DNA from: CAZFLY01 sp964519995
Lineage (GTDB): Bacteria > Planctomycetota > Phycisphaerae > Sedimentisphaerales > Anaerobacaceae
Length of the DNA stretch: 28,006 nucleotides
NCBI GenBank assembly: GCA_964519995.1
Contig: CAZFLY010000036.1
Location: forward strand, 1 to 28,006
Reading direction: 5' to 3'
The position numbers and the translations under genes were made by a program. Every line of letters starts with the position of its first letter. Position 1 is the stretch's first letter. This document shows positions 21,366 to 28,006 of the stretch, one piece after another. The notes below the pieces were generated by a model. It made no database searches and was not told where the DNA came from. It worked only from the letters and a program-made list of their open reading frames with translations.

Positions 21366-22760
21366 TCAGGGCAATAGCATTTCTTCAAGGCCGAATGGTA
21401 CCTTTTCTATCTTCTTTGACACCACTACCTCCAGCTCGCATTTAGTCAGTCCTGATATGTCTTCCTTAAAATCATATGAATATTCGTTACCCCCACCAAA
21501 GCTTCCTATTTTTTTAATCCTACTACCGTCGTCTTTTATTATCGCCAATGATACTATTGTATTATCTCCTCCATCAATCTTAATCGTAAGACTATGACCC
21601 CGAATGCCAGCTACCTTGAAATTCAACTTATCAAGCGTAGGATTTCCTGTGGAATCTTTTCCGATTAGACTTTTAATATCTTCCAGAATAACTACTTCCG
21701 TAGCAACATCTGAGACAACCTTTACATAACCTTCCAGATTCCTCAATTTCCTAGAATTCTGAGATGGAACTTTTGCCCTTAGTCTCAATTCCTTCTTTTT
21801 TTGATGCCTGCTGCTGATCTTTAGCTGCATAAATGGCTGTTCCTGACCCGTGATCAGGTCATTGTCATTGTAATCTAATAGAGTCAGCAATATAGGTTCC
21901 TCGCACCTAACCGGATGAAATCCTTCATTCCAGCTAAGTTCAACTCCGATCTCTGTGTATGACTTGTCAGGCATATCTGTGCCATCGGCCTTTGTAGCTC
22001 TCTGCACTGAAATCCAGGCGACTTTCGCAGTAAGTCCGGTCGGTTGCTTCTGGAAATTTTCCTCTTCGGCGGTTTTCTGCTGTGAAGCTAAAACTTTAAG
22101 AGGTAGTGCAAATTTCAGTGTCGAAGCATCGAAAACAACATATCCTTTCCCTTGATCCGGCCCTTCAACGAACACTTTTGTTTTGGCAAGTCCATGCTTG
22201 TCACGCAGGTCTGTATCCCAGCTAACCATATTACTGACCTTATCATAATATCCGTTTGTCTTTTCAATCTCCGTTGGTAGATGAACCATTCGCTTAATAT
22301 ATAATCCTTTTGCGGCGCCATACATTCGGGTAAGATTCATCCCGCCAGCACCGGATTTTCCCATATCGCAATAGATCGCAGCTTTGTCTTCACCAGCAGG
22401 TGCAAGTCTTAGTTTGAGAGTGTCCCGGCAAAAATCAGAAAGAAATAATTGCTCCGGTGTGTTGAACGTTCCCTCAAACTCGATAATCCTTTTACCGTCG
22501 CGTAGATCTGTCTGCTTGATTGAGATTATGTCGATGGCCGATCCGATCTCTTCAAGCACCTTCTCTTTCGTAGCAGGTGGAATATTTCTTCGGCCGGGAT
22601 CGTCGGAGGTGGCAACAACCAGTCTTTCTGATAAAATTAGCTTATGTTTTATAGTACCGCTGCCGTCGGGATTCAACGTAATCTCGGCTACGTCTTCGTA
22701 GCAACCGGGAATTAAGCTGATACATAATAGAACAAGCAACACTCTTAGCGAGATAAACAT
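21366..22760 (-). CDS. Predicted lipoprotein of unknown function, 464 aa
   Basis: The signal peptide MFISLRVLLVLLCISLIPGC ends in a lipobox (LIPGC, Cys20), so the mature protein should be lipid-anchored. The start of the mature part, EDVAEITLNPDGSGTIKHKLIL, is like the opening of many Planctomycetota lipoproteins that begin with a beta-strand repeat, but I cannot name the family. The remainder looks beta-rich without recognised catalytic motifs. AAGGAGG precedes ATG 22760. The promoter at 22805-22833 makes it the first gene of its transcript. The receiver gene follows downstream after about 220 bases. Confidence 0.75.
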   Translation of the reverse strand: MFISLRVLLVLLCISLIPGCYEDVAEITLNPDGSGTIKHKLILSERLVVATSDDPGRRNIPPATKEKVLEEIGSAIDIISIKQTDLRDGKRIIEFEGTFNTPEQLFLSDFCRDTLKLRLAPAGEDKAAIYCDMGKSGAGGMNLTRMYGAAKGLYIKRMVHLPTEIEKTNGYYDKVSNMVSWDTDLRDKHGLAKTKVFVEGPDQGKGYVVFDASTLKFALPLKVLASQQKTAEEENFQKQPTGLTAKVAWISVQRATKADGTDMPDKSYTEIGVELSWNEGFHPVRCEEPILLTLLDYNDNDLITGQEQPFMQLKISSRHQKKKELRLRAKVPSQNSRKLRNLEGYVKVVSDVATEVVILEDIKSLIGKDSTGNPTLDKLNFKVAGIRGHSLTIKIDGGDNTIVSLAIIKDDGSRIKKIGSFGGGNEYSYDFKEDISGLTKCELEVVVSKKIEKVPFGLEEMLLP

Positions 22761-22804
22761 GATTTTTGCCTCCTTGTAAATTGTCTCTCATTCTCGCGAA
22801 TGAC

Positions 22805-22833
22805 AAGATAGTACCGCCTGGCGTAGCAGTCAA
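22805..22833 (-). promoter_or_regulatory. Sigma70-type promoter for the lipoprotein gene
   Basis: On the reverse strand TTGACT (22833-22828), 17-base spacer, TATCTT (22810-22805). The predicted start is near 22798, about 38 bases before ATG 22760. It lies just upstream of the menA relic on the opposite strand. Confidence 0.5.
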
Positions 22834-22882
22834 GAAAAAACCATTCAACGTCGTGCGGTTTGTAGGTAGAATTAGTGTTATC

Positions 22883-23305
22883 GTGCTTGGTTCTCTGCGT
22901 GAAAGATTGATCATCCTTTTCCAGGCCACTCGGCCGAAATTCCTGATTGCCAGTGCGGCACCTGTACTTGTCGGCACTTCACTGGATTACGCAACCGCAG
23001 GGAGTTTTCAGCCGCATCTTTTTGTATTGGCACTTCTGGCTGGAAGCTTCGCTCTGGCAGCACTTATGCTCACAGAGGATCGTATGTTTTTTGCGGGGCT
23101 GTTTTATTTGTTCACTCTACCGCTGGCGGTTTTTGCTATAAAGTTGGTGAACGGGAAGAATCTAACCAAGCCTGGCTAATACCGTGCCAATCAACACACA
23201 GTTCTTTTGCATACGGTCGGCTCTTTGTTTCTCGCCGCCGGACAAACCCGACAGACCCAAGTAGTACCAGCCACTCGTGAACTAAACTGCTTACCCTCAG
23301 GATAG
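22883..23305 (+). pseudogene. Remnant of a MenA/UbiA-type prenyltransferase with internal deletion
   Basis: The frame contains FQATRPKFLIASAAPVLVGTSL, the usual N-terminus of MenA-type 1,4-dihydroxy-2-naphthoate prenyltransferases. A segment like their last membrane helices (FYLFTLPLAVFAIKLVNG) follows, then a TAA at 23177-23179. After it, in the same frame, comes RANQHTVLLHTVGSLFLAAG, which resembles the C-terminal helix of the family. The roughly 200 middle residues, including the Asp-rich substrate motifs, are missing. It is therefore an internally deleted gene with a nonsense codon and cannot be functional as a prenyltransferase. The exact family (MenA or another UbiA member) and the original start are uncertain. 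Confidence 0.6.
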
Positions 23306-23432
23306 CCTGGCGTGAGGGATGTTACATTCCAAAAAACAGATGGTTCTTGTCCGACACGTGGGCCGGATATATAATTCGGTAAACTTTTAAGGCTAAGCCT
23401 TTTATTAAATTCAACCAGGTAGTTAACGACAA

Positions 23433-24017
23433 ATGGATGTTAAGTCGGTACTTTTTTCAGTGAGCGTGGCGCTGCTTCTAGCTCTGCCACAGGTAACAGG
23501 CTGTGTTCCTGAGCATCGGTCCGAAGTGGCAGTAGTCCCGATCTGTGTTGCAGGGACGGATGTAAGAGAAGCGATGAATATAGCTGAAGATGTCCTTGGT
23601 GATATGCACTTCGTTATTGATAAGGCCGATAGTGAGGTCGGCTTAATAAGAACCAAACCATTACCTGCAGCGCAGTCTTTCGAGTTATGGCGCAGCGATA
23701 ATGTAGGACGTTACAACACCACTGAGGCAAATCTGCACAGCATCCGAAGGATAGTGGAATTGAAGATAGGCACAGAGGGTCGAGAACTGTGTATTGACTG
23801 CGAGGTGAAAACCGAAAGGCTAAGCATACCGGAGTACGAAGTTACAAGTAGCGCACGGGCATACCGCATGTTCTCAGAAAGCACAGAATCAATGCAGAGG
23901 CTGAGACTTAATCCTGAGCAGCGGGCAAAGATGGAGTGGATTGACCTGGGACAAGATAGGGAACTCGCGGCAAAAATTTTGAAACGTATTGAAGATCGCC
24001 TGGATAGTGAGGAATAA
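23433..24017 (+). CDS. Predicted small lipoprotein, 194 aa
   Basis: No family is recognised. The N-terminal hydrophobic segment ends in QVTGC (Cys24), a plausible lipobox, so the protein is probably anchored to a membrane on its outer face. Residues about 35-130 look like an alpha/beta domain (VAVVPICVAGTDVREAMNIAEDVLGDM) with two cysteines close together (LCIDC). The C-terminal part is helical and charged, ending with LKRIEDRLDSEE. The Shine-Dalgarno (AGGTAG) is about 10 bases before ATG 23433. It is followed by the repeat spacer and galE in the same direction. Confidence 0.7.
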   Translation: MDVKSVLFSVSVALLLALPQVTGCVPEHRSEVAVVPICVAGTDVREAMNIAEDVLGDMHFVIDKADSEVGLIRTKPLPAAQSFELWRSDNVGRYNTTEANLHSIRRIVELKIGTEGRELCIDCEVKTERLSIPEYEVTSSARAYRMFSESTESMQRLRLNPEQRAKMEWIDLGQDRELAAKILKRIEDRLDSEE

Positions 24018-24028
24018 AGCATGAAGAG

Positions 24029-24139
24029 AGATACAAGATACGCTTCACCTGCTGCCTCGTCTTGCGCCTGCACTCGCGTAACCGCAGGTGCGAGCGACGA
24101 GAGTTGCAGAGGCAAGCGAAATACGAGATACGAAATATG
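24029..24139 (+). repeat. Heptamer array interrupted by a palindromic element
   Basis: Left: AGATACA, AGATACG (24029-24042). Right: AAATACG, AGATACG, AAATATG (24119-24139). Both sides have the same orientation and consensus. Between them is about 75 bases whose halves are imperfectly complementary (outer CGCTT/AAGCG, inner CCTGC/GCAGG). It looks like a palindromic element inserted into a pre-existing 7-bp array. The last three bases of the final unit are the galE start codon. Confidence 0.55.
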
Positions 24140-25120
24140 AGAGTACTTGTTTGTGGCGGAGCGGGATATATCGGCAGCAATATGACGGCGATGTTGCTGG
24201 CCGAAGGGCACGAGCCGGTAGTTTTTGATAATCTCAGTAAGGGACACAAAACAGCGGTTAAGAATGCTGAGCTTATCGAGGCGGACCTATCCGACTATGA
24301 TGCTCTTGTAGCAACGCTCAAGAAATACAAAATCGAAGCGGTGATGCATTTTGCTGCTTTTATCGAGGTCGGTGAATCCGTCAAGGAGCCGCTTCAGTAC
24401 TATCGCAACAACGTGTGCTGTACACAGAACCTGCTGTCGGCTATGCATGCGTGCGATATAGTAAAATTTGTTTTCAGCAGCACCGCTGCGGTATATGGTA
24501 TGCCGGAGAGGGTGCCAATTACTGAGGATGCGCCAACAGAGCCGATAAATCCTTATGGTCAAACCAAGCGCGTGGTTGAGAAAATGTGTCACTACCATAG
24601 CCAAACGGGAAAACTGCGATATGCTGCTCTGAGATATTTCAACGCCTGCGGTGCAGGAAACGCATGCTCGCTCGGCGAAGACCATAGGCCTGAGTCACAC
24701 CTGATTCCACGAGTCATTCGGGCGGCGATGGGAAAACTGCCTGATGTTAGAATCTATGGAGCCGATTACGATACGCCAGACGGTACTTGCATCCGTGATT
24801 ATATTCATATCGACGATTTGTGCAGGGCACATCTGTTGGCACTGGAGAAATTGGAGTCACAAAACGAATTGATATATAACCTCGGCAACGGTAACGGTTA
24901 CTCGGTCAGGGAGGTGATCGAAGCAGTAAAAAAAATATCCGGCAGAGATTTCAAGGTTGTAGAGGCTGAGCGTAGGTCGGGTGACGCGCCAATACTGACG
25001 TCAGATGCCACAAGAGCAAGGAGCGAACTCGGCTGGAAGCTGAAAATGCCTGAGCTGGAGAAGATGATTGAAACAGCTTGGCAATGGCACAACATGTATC
25101 CTGACGGGTATCCGCACTAA
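24137..25120 (+). CDS. galE: UDP-glucose 4-epimerase
   Basis: NAD-dependent cytoplasmic epimerase interconverting UDP-glucose and UDP-galactose, 327 residues. The Rossmann motif GGAGYIGS is at residues 7-14. The serine block SSTAAVYG is near 115-122. The catalytic YGQTK is at 140-144 (Tyr140, Lys144). RYFNACGA, DTPDGTCIRDYIHIDDLCRAH and GNGNGYSVREVIEA complete the usual set. ATG 24137 is chosen because it gives the canonical MRVLVCGGAG start; an in-frame extension upstream is repeat DNA. There is no Shine-Dalgarno. The neighbouring hexokinase begins soon after. Specificity for the N-acetyl sugars cannot be excluded. Confidence 0.93.
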   Translation: MRVLVCGGAGYIGSNMTAMLLAEGHEPVVFDNLSKGHKTAVKNAELIEADLSDYDALVATLKKYKIEAVMHFAAFIEVGESVKEPLQYYRNNVCCTQNLLSAMHACDIVKFVFSSTAAVYGMPERVPITEDAPTEPINPYGQTKRVVEKMCHYHSQTGKLRYAALRYFNACGAGNACSLGEDHRPESHLIPRVIRAAMGKLPDVRIYGADYDTPDGTCIRDYIHIDDLCRAHLLALEKLESQNELIYNLGNGNGYSVREVIEAVKKISGRDFKVVEAERRSGDAPILTSDATRARSELGWKLKMPELEKMIETAWQWHNMYPDGYPH

Positions 25121-25152
25121 AACAATCCTTCTTGGTCAGTAGAGCTAAAGTT

Positions 25153-26466
25153 GTGAAACAAATAAAGAACAAAGTTAGAGATTTTCTTAGCAAGAACGGC
25201 ATGGACCCGGGGGATATAGACATCGATCAGGTGTGTCGGGTTTTTCTTGTTGAGATGGATAAGGGCCTTACAGGGGGAAAAAGCTCTTTGGCGATGCTGC
25301 CAACTTATATAGAGACAGAACAGGAAATACCTGAAAACAAACCTGTCATTGTGATGGATGCAGGAGGTACGAACTTTCGAGTAGCGACGGTTGTTTTTGG
25401 TGATGATGGAAAGGCGACAATTAGTGACTTTAAGCTTTATCAGATGCCGGGCTTGAAAGGAAAGGTCAGCAGGAAAATTTTTTTCAGCACAATGGCTGAT
25501 TATATCAAGCACGTGGTGGGAAAAAGCGATAGTATTGGTTTCTGTTTTTCATATCCGATAGAGATGTTCCCCAGCAAAGATGGAAGGGTGCTATTCTTTT
25601 CCAAAGAGATTCGTGCGCCGCAGGTGGAGGGCCAGATGATAGGCGAAAACCTGAATCTTGCGATAAGCGAGGCGGGAATCGGCCAGAAGAAAAGAATGGT
25701 TTTGCTCAATGATACCGTGGCTACACTTTTGGCAGGCAGGGCGAAGTCGAGTGGGCGAGCATTCGACAGCTATATAGGCTTTATTCTCGGAACAGGGACA
25801 AATTGCAGCTATGTGGAGCAGAATAAGAACATTAAAAAGAAAAAAAACCTAGATCCTACAAGGAGCCAGATAATTAATATTGAGTCCGGTGCGTTTGACA
25901 AGGCACCACGGGGGACGATTGACAAAAAATTCGACAAATCATTAGCCAATCCAGGGGTGAATATTTTCGAGAAGATGATATCGGGAGCGTATTTTGGGCC
26001 GATTTGTCTGTGGACGATCCAGGCAGCGGTCAAAGCAAAGCTATTCCATCGCGCAACGGCTGAAAAACTATCTGCGATAACAAAACTCAGCACAAAAGAG
26101 GTGAGTGACTTTATGCACAACCCACAGAAAAGCAGCAGTTACCTCTCAAAGGTAATCACCAATGCAGACGAAGAGGACAGCGCCACAGTCTATTGGCTGG
26201 TAGATAGGATGATAGAACGGGCTGCAAAACTGACTGCGATCAACTTATTATCTGTGGCTTTGAAGACTGGCAAAGGTCGCAATCCATGCAAGCCAATTTG
26301 TATCGTTGCCGAGGGCACAACGTTCTATCAATTGACATCGCTTAGGCAGCGAGTCGAGTATTACCTCAAGCAATATCTAACGGAGAAAAAGAGCGTCCAC
26401 TACGAGATTACAAACGTTGAAAATGCGACGTTGATTGGTGCTGCGATAGCAGGATTGACGAATTAG
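25153..26466 (+). CDS. Eukaryotic-type hexokinase
   Basis: ATP-dependent sugar kinase of the eukaryotic hexokinase family (two-lobed, 437 residues), distinct from the usual bacterial glucokinase. Blocks: VIVMDAGGTNFRVATVVF (phosphate 1), GFCFSYPIEMFPSKDGRVLFF, VLLNDTVATLLAGR with catalytic Asp187, LGTGTNCSYVE (phosphate 2), INIESGAFD, NPGVNIFEKMISGAYFG and IVAEGTTFY near the C-terminus. Two starts are possible: TTG 25132 or GTG 25153, neither with a good Shine-Dalgarno; GTG is reported as the commoner start. It begins shortly after galE (32 bases, or 11 with the TTG) and is probably cotranscribed, feeding sugar phosphates to nucleotide-sugar metabolism. Confidence 0.9.
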   Translation: MKQIKNKVRDFLSKNGMDPGDIDIDQVCRVFLVEMDKGLTGGKSSLAMLPTYIETEQEIPENKPVIVMDAGGTNFRVATVVFGDDGKATISDFKLYQMPGLKGKVSRKIFFSTMADYIKHVVGKSDSIGFCFSYPIEMFPSKDGRVLFFSKEIRAPQVEGQMIGENLNLAISEAGIGQKKRMVLLNDTVATLLAGRAKSSGRAFDSYIGFILGTGTNCSYVEQNKNIKKKKNLDPTRSQIINIESGAFDKAPRGTIDKKFDKSLANPGVNIFEKMISGAYFGPICLWTIQAAVKAKLFHRATAEKLSAITKLSTKEVSDFMHNPQKSSSYLSKVITNADEEDSATVYWLVDRMIERAAKLTAINLLSVALKTGKGRNPCKPICIVAEGTTFYQLTSLRQRVEYYLKQYLTEKKSVHYEITNVENATLIGAAIAGLTN

Positions 26467-26500
26467 AACGAAGACCAAATCTTTCAGACAATCACAAACT

Positions 26501-27334
26501 TTAAAGACTTTTACGTTTTTCTTCTTCGGTAAGCGGTTCGTTCAGTGAGCCGCTGCGGAAGCCCTGTAGATCAACGGTTACGAATTTAAAGCCGAGCGAT
26601 TTTAGCTTTTGAACTATCTCAGAGCGAGTCGGCTCAGTCGTGACTTTTGCAATCTCCTTTGGATTGACCTCGATTCGGGCGATAGTGTCGTGGTGGCGAA
26701 CGCGGAATTCAATAAAACCAAGTGAACGCAGATATTCTTCCGCTCGGTCGATTTGCCTTAGACGCTGCTCGGTAATCTGTAGGCCGTATGCGATTCGCGA
26801 TGCCAGGCACGGCGAAGCCGGCTGCTCTGATGTGGTAAGGTTCATCTCTCTGCTTAGTTGGCGGATGTCACTTTTAGTCAGCTTGGCTTCTGCAAGTGGA
26901 CACTTGATGCCAAAGACATTCATCGCGCGATTGCCTGGCCGAAAATCATCAAGGTCGTCATAGTTGGCTCCAAAAACAACGTGGTCAAAACCACGTTCTT
27001 TGGCGATGTCTACGAGGACTTTGCAAATATGCGATTTGCAGTGGAAGCAACGGTCAGCTTTGTTGGCGACGAAGTTAGGATCAGATAAGTCATCGGTTTC
27101 AACAACCTCAAGCGTAGCGCCTATTTGCTCAGCGAGTTGTTGCGCACGGGCAAGCTGGTTTGAAGGTTCAGCTACACCCGCGCTAAAGCAGGCAAGGACA
27201 TTGTCGGCACCGAGAGTATCGACGGCAGCTTTGAGCAGGAAAGTACTATCAACTCCACCGGAGTAGGCGACAACAACTTTACCCAGCTCCTTCAGAATTT
27301 GCTGTAATGAGGTGTATTTATCATTCAGATTCAT
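26501..27334 (-). CDS. larE: LarE-type ATP-dependent sacrificial sulfur transferase
   Basis: Enzyme of nickel-pincer nucleotide cofactor synthesis: it adenylates the precursor carboxylates and supplies sulfur. The PP-loop YSGGVDS is at residues 24-30. CFHC (Cys96, Cys99) and Cys176 in SPCLASRIAYG form the three-cysteine set associated with iron-sulfur type LarE proteins; Cys176 matches the sacrificial position described for the single-cysteine type. 277 residues, normal length. ATG 27334 is preferred over an upstream in-frame TTG because the reading then starts at the usual N-terminus. larB, larC and a LarA-like racemase are absent from the window. It is convergent with hexokinase. Confidence 0.85.
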   Translation of the reverse strand: MNLNDKYTSLQQILKELGKVVVAYSGGVDSTFLLKAAVDTLGADNVLACFSAGVAEPSNQLARAQQLAEQIGATLEVVETDDLSDPNFVANKADRCFHCKSHICKVLVDIAKERGFDHVVFGANYDDLDDFRPGNRAMNVFGIKCPLAEAKLTKSDIRQLSREMNLTTSEQPASPCLASRIAYGLQITEQRLRQIDRAEEYLRSLGFIEFRVRHHDTIARIEVNPKEIAKVTTEPTRSEIVQKLKSLGFKFVTVDLQGFRSGSLNEPLTEEEKRKSL

Positions 27335-27460
27335 TCTGTCCGACAATTTACCTTTGTTATCCGAATGAATCAATAGAAATGACTGCAAGAAACAGACTTA
27401 CAGCCATAGGCACGCGGCCGAATATTGGCAATGGTATTCCCTGACATGTGATTTGCACTG

Positions 27461-27565
27461 TTGTCTTTGCGAGGCCTGCTTTGCAGGCCGTGGCAATCCC
27501 GAACTCGCGAATGATTGAGATTGCTTCGGTCGTCCGCCTTTGGCGGTATCCCTCGTAATGACGAC
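27461..27565. repeat. Dispersed inverted-repeat element with internal hairpins
   Basis: The outer arms TTGTCTTTGCGAGG (27461-27474) and CCTCGTAATGACGAC (27551-27565) are complementary apart from two mismatches. Inside are perfect stems GGCCTGC/GCAGGCC (27473-27479, 27483-27489) and CCGCC/GGCGG (27534-27538, 27542-27546), each with a TTT loop. The GAGATTGCTTCGG core is typical of small non-coding repeats scattered in many bacterial genomes. No protein is encoded. The hairpin ATTGCCGC/GCGGCAAT with following GAC at 17439-17460 may be a shorter relative. Confidence 0.6.
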
Positions 27566-27602
27566 CATCAATTCAGCATTCACAAAACAAAAAGCTGCTT
27601 TT

Positions 27603-28006
27603 TTATTCTATAGATTCCCATTCCTCAAGCCAGTGCTGGGCAAGAAATGCAAAGTAGTCGAAATCGACGATGTAATTGCCGGATAAATCTGCACCCTGAC
27701 AGTCTATATCTAAGCAGTTTTCCTCCAGCCAATAAGCACCCACCAGAGCAAGGTCAAAGTAATCTACGAAACCATCCCCATCGCAGTCACAGGCAAATGT
27801 CTCAACAGCATCATATCGAAGGTCAATTCCGGGATTATTCTCTTCGATCAAAGGAAGATAGACACAGTAAGCTGCTGTGTTCAAAGGGTTATCCTGTAAA
27901 TATAGGTATTCCAGTTTAGTCAGGCCTGATAAGGCACTTATGTCGATAATCTGATTGTTATACAGTAGCAGCAACTCCAGATTTATCAGAGTCGATAAAG
28001 CGTTGA
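27603..28006 (-). CDS. C-terminal part of a leucine-rich-repeat protein with a dockerin-like domain (partial)
   Basis: The frame is open to the window edge, so the N-terminus is missing. The visible 133 residues start with internalin-type leucine-rich repeats (LINLELLLLYNNQIIDISAL, LTKLEYLYLQDNPLN). A capping stretch follows, then two calcium-loop-like repeats, DCDGDGFVDYFDLALVGAYW and DLSGNYIVDFDYFAFLAQHW, ending LEEWESIE. This paired module is a dockerin-like C-terminal domain common in exported proteins of Phycisphaerae-type Planctomycetota. The protein is presumably secreted and may bind a partner or be processed at this end. The start is not in the window. Confidence 0.85.
   Translation of the reverse strand, partial: NALSTLINLELLLLYNNQIIDISALSGLTKLEYLYLQDNPLNTAAYCVYLPLIEENNPGIDLRYDAVETFACDCDGDGFVDYFDLALVGAYWLEENCLDIDCQGADLSGNYIVDFDYFAFLAQHWLEEWESIE

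Noticed and set aside
21206..21388. 60-residue reverse-strand frame starting MKKCYCPEC
   Set aside because: It begins inside the end of the lipoprotein gene, has no ribosome binding site of its own, and reads through a GC-rich inverted repeat. The CxxC looks accidental.
22766..22882. N-terminal extension of the menA relic up to an ATG at 22766
   Set aside because: The extension shows no resemblance to the family and overlaps the leader and promoter of the reverse-strand lipoprotein.
27398..27583. 61-residue reverse-strand frame next to larE
   Set aside because: It is a translation of the dispersed inverted-repeat element; composition and lack of a start signal argue against coding.

Overview
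The window looks like a chromosomal segment from a Planctomycetota bacterium, most plausibly of the Phycisphaerae/Sedimentisphaerales type. This is an inference. The clues are a C-terminal dockerin-like domain ending in an AQHWLEE-type motif, a eukaryotic-type hexokinase in a bacterial gene neighbourhood, a DAP-type MurE (DNPR motif), and many small dispersed repeats in intergenic DNA and even inside genes. No rRNA, tRNA or CRISPR array was found.

Layout. Bases 1-1800 are accessory DNA: a frameshifted MqsA/YgiT-type antitoxin, an orphan membrane-anchored protein between two degenerate copies of a short sequence, and a REP-associated (RAYT-like) transposase with an internal stop between REP-like hairpins. 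Bases 1814-4177 hold trxA-trxB behind a near-consensus sigma70 promoter, then a Tat-exported metallophosphoesterase. A multi-pass membrane protein (reverse strand), a secreted GH2 beta-galactosidase with a candidate operator/promoter, recJ, and a secreted transglutaminase-like protein (reverse strand) follow. Bases 12021-17386 are a peptidoglycan cluster murE-murF-mraY, interrupted by an opposing higBA toxin-antitoxin module. murE and murF carry in-frame arrays of a 7-bp repeat (consensus GAGTCAC). Bases 17387-17772 are non-coding, with a heptamer/hairpin element and a structured segment ending in a terminator. A CBS-pair protein and a small membrane protein follow. The reverse-strand set receiver domain-groES-groEL lies behind a sequence matching the sigma54 -24/-12 consensus and ends at a strong terminator. 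A lipoprotein, a decayed MenA-like prenyltransferase, a second lipoprotein, galE, hexokinase, larE (reverse), a dispersed inverted repeat and the 3' part of a leucine-rich-repeat/dockerin-like gene complete the window.

How the genes fit together. TrxA/TrxB form a thiol redox pair. LacZ, hexokinase and GalE could together handle beta-galactosides and sugar nucleotides, although LacZ lies about 16 kb from the other two. MurE, MurF and MraY are successive steps of the lipid I branch.

The least expected signal is a set of period-7 repeat arrays: GAGTCAC-type inside mur genes, AGATACG-type before galE, and AT-rich types before trxA and before the CBS gene. Two of these arrays enclose a hairpin. 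Together with the REP-like hairpins they suggest an active small-repeat ecology. The sigma54-like promoter on a receiver-groESL set is the most testable regulatory prediction.
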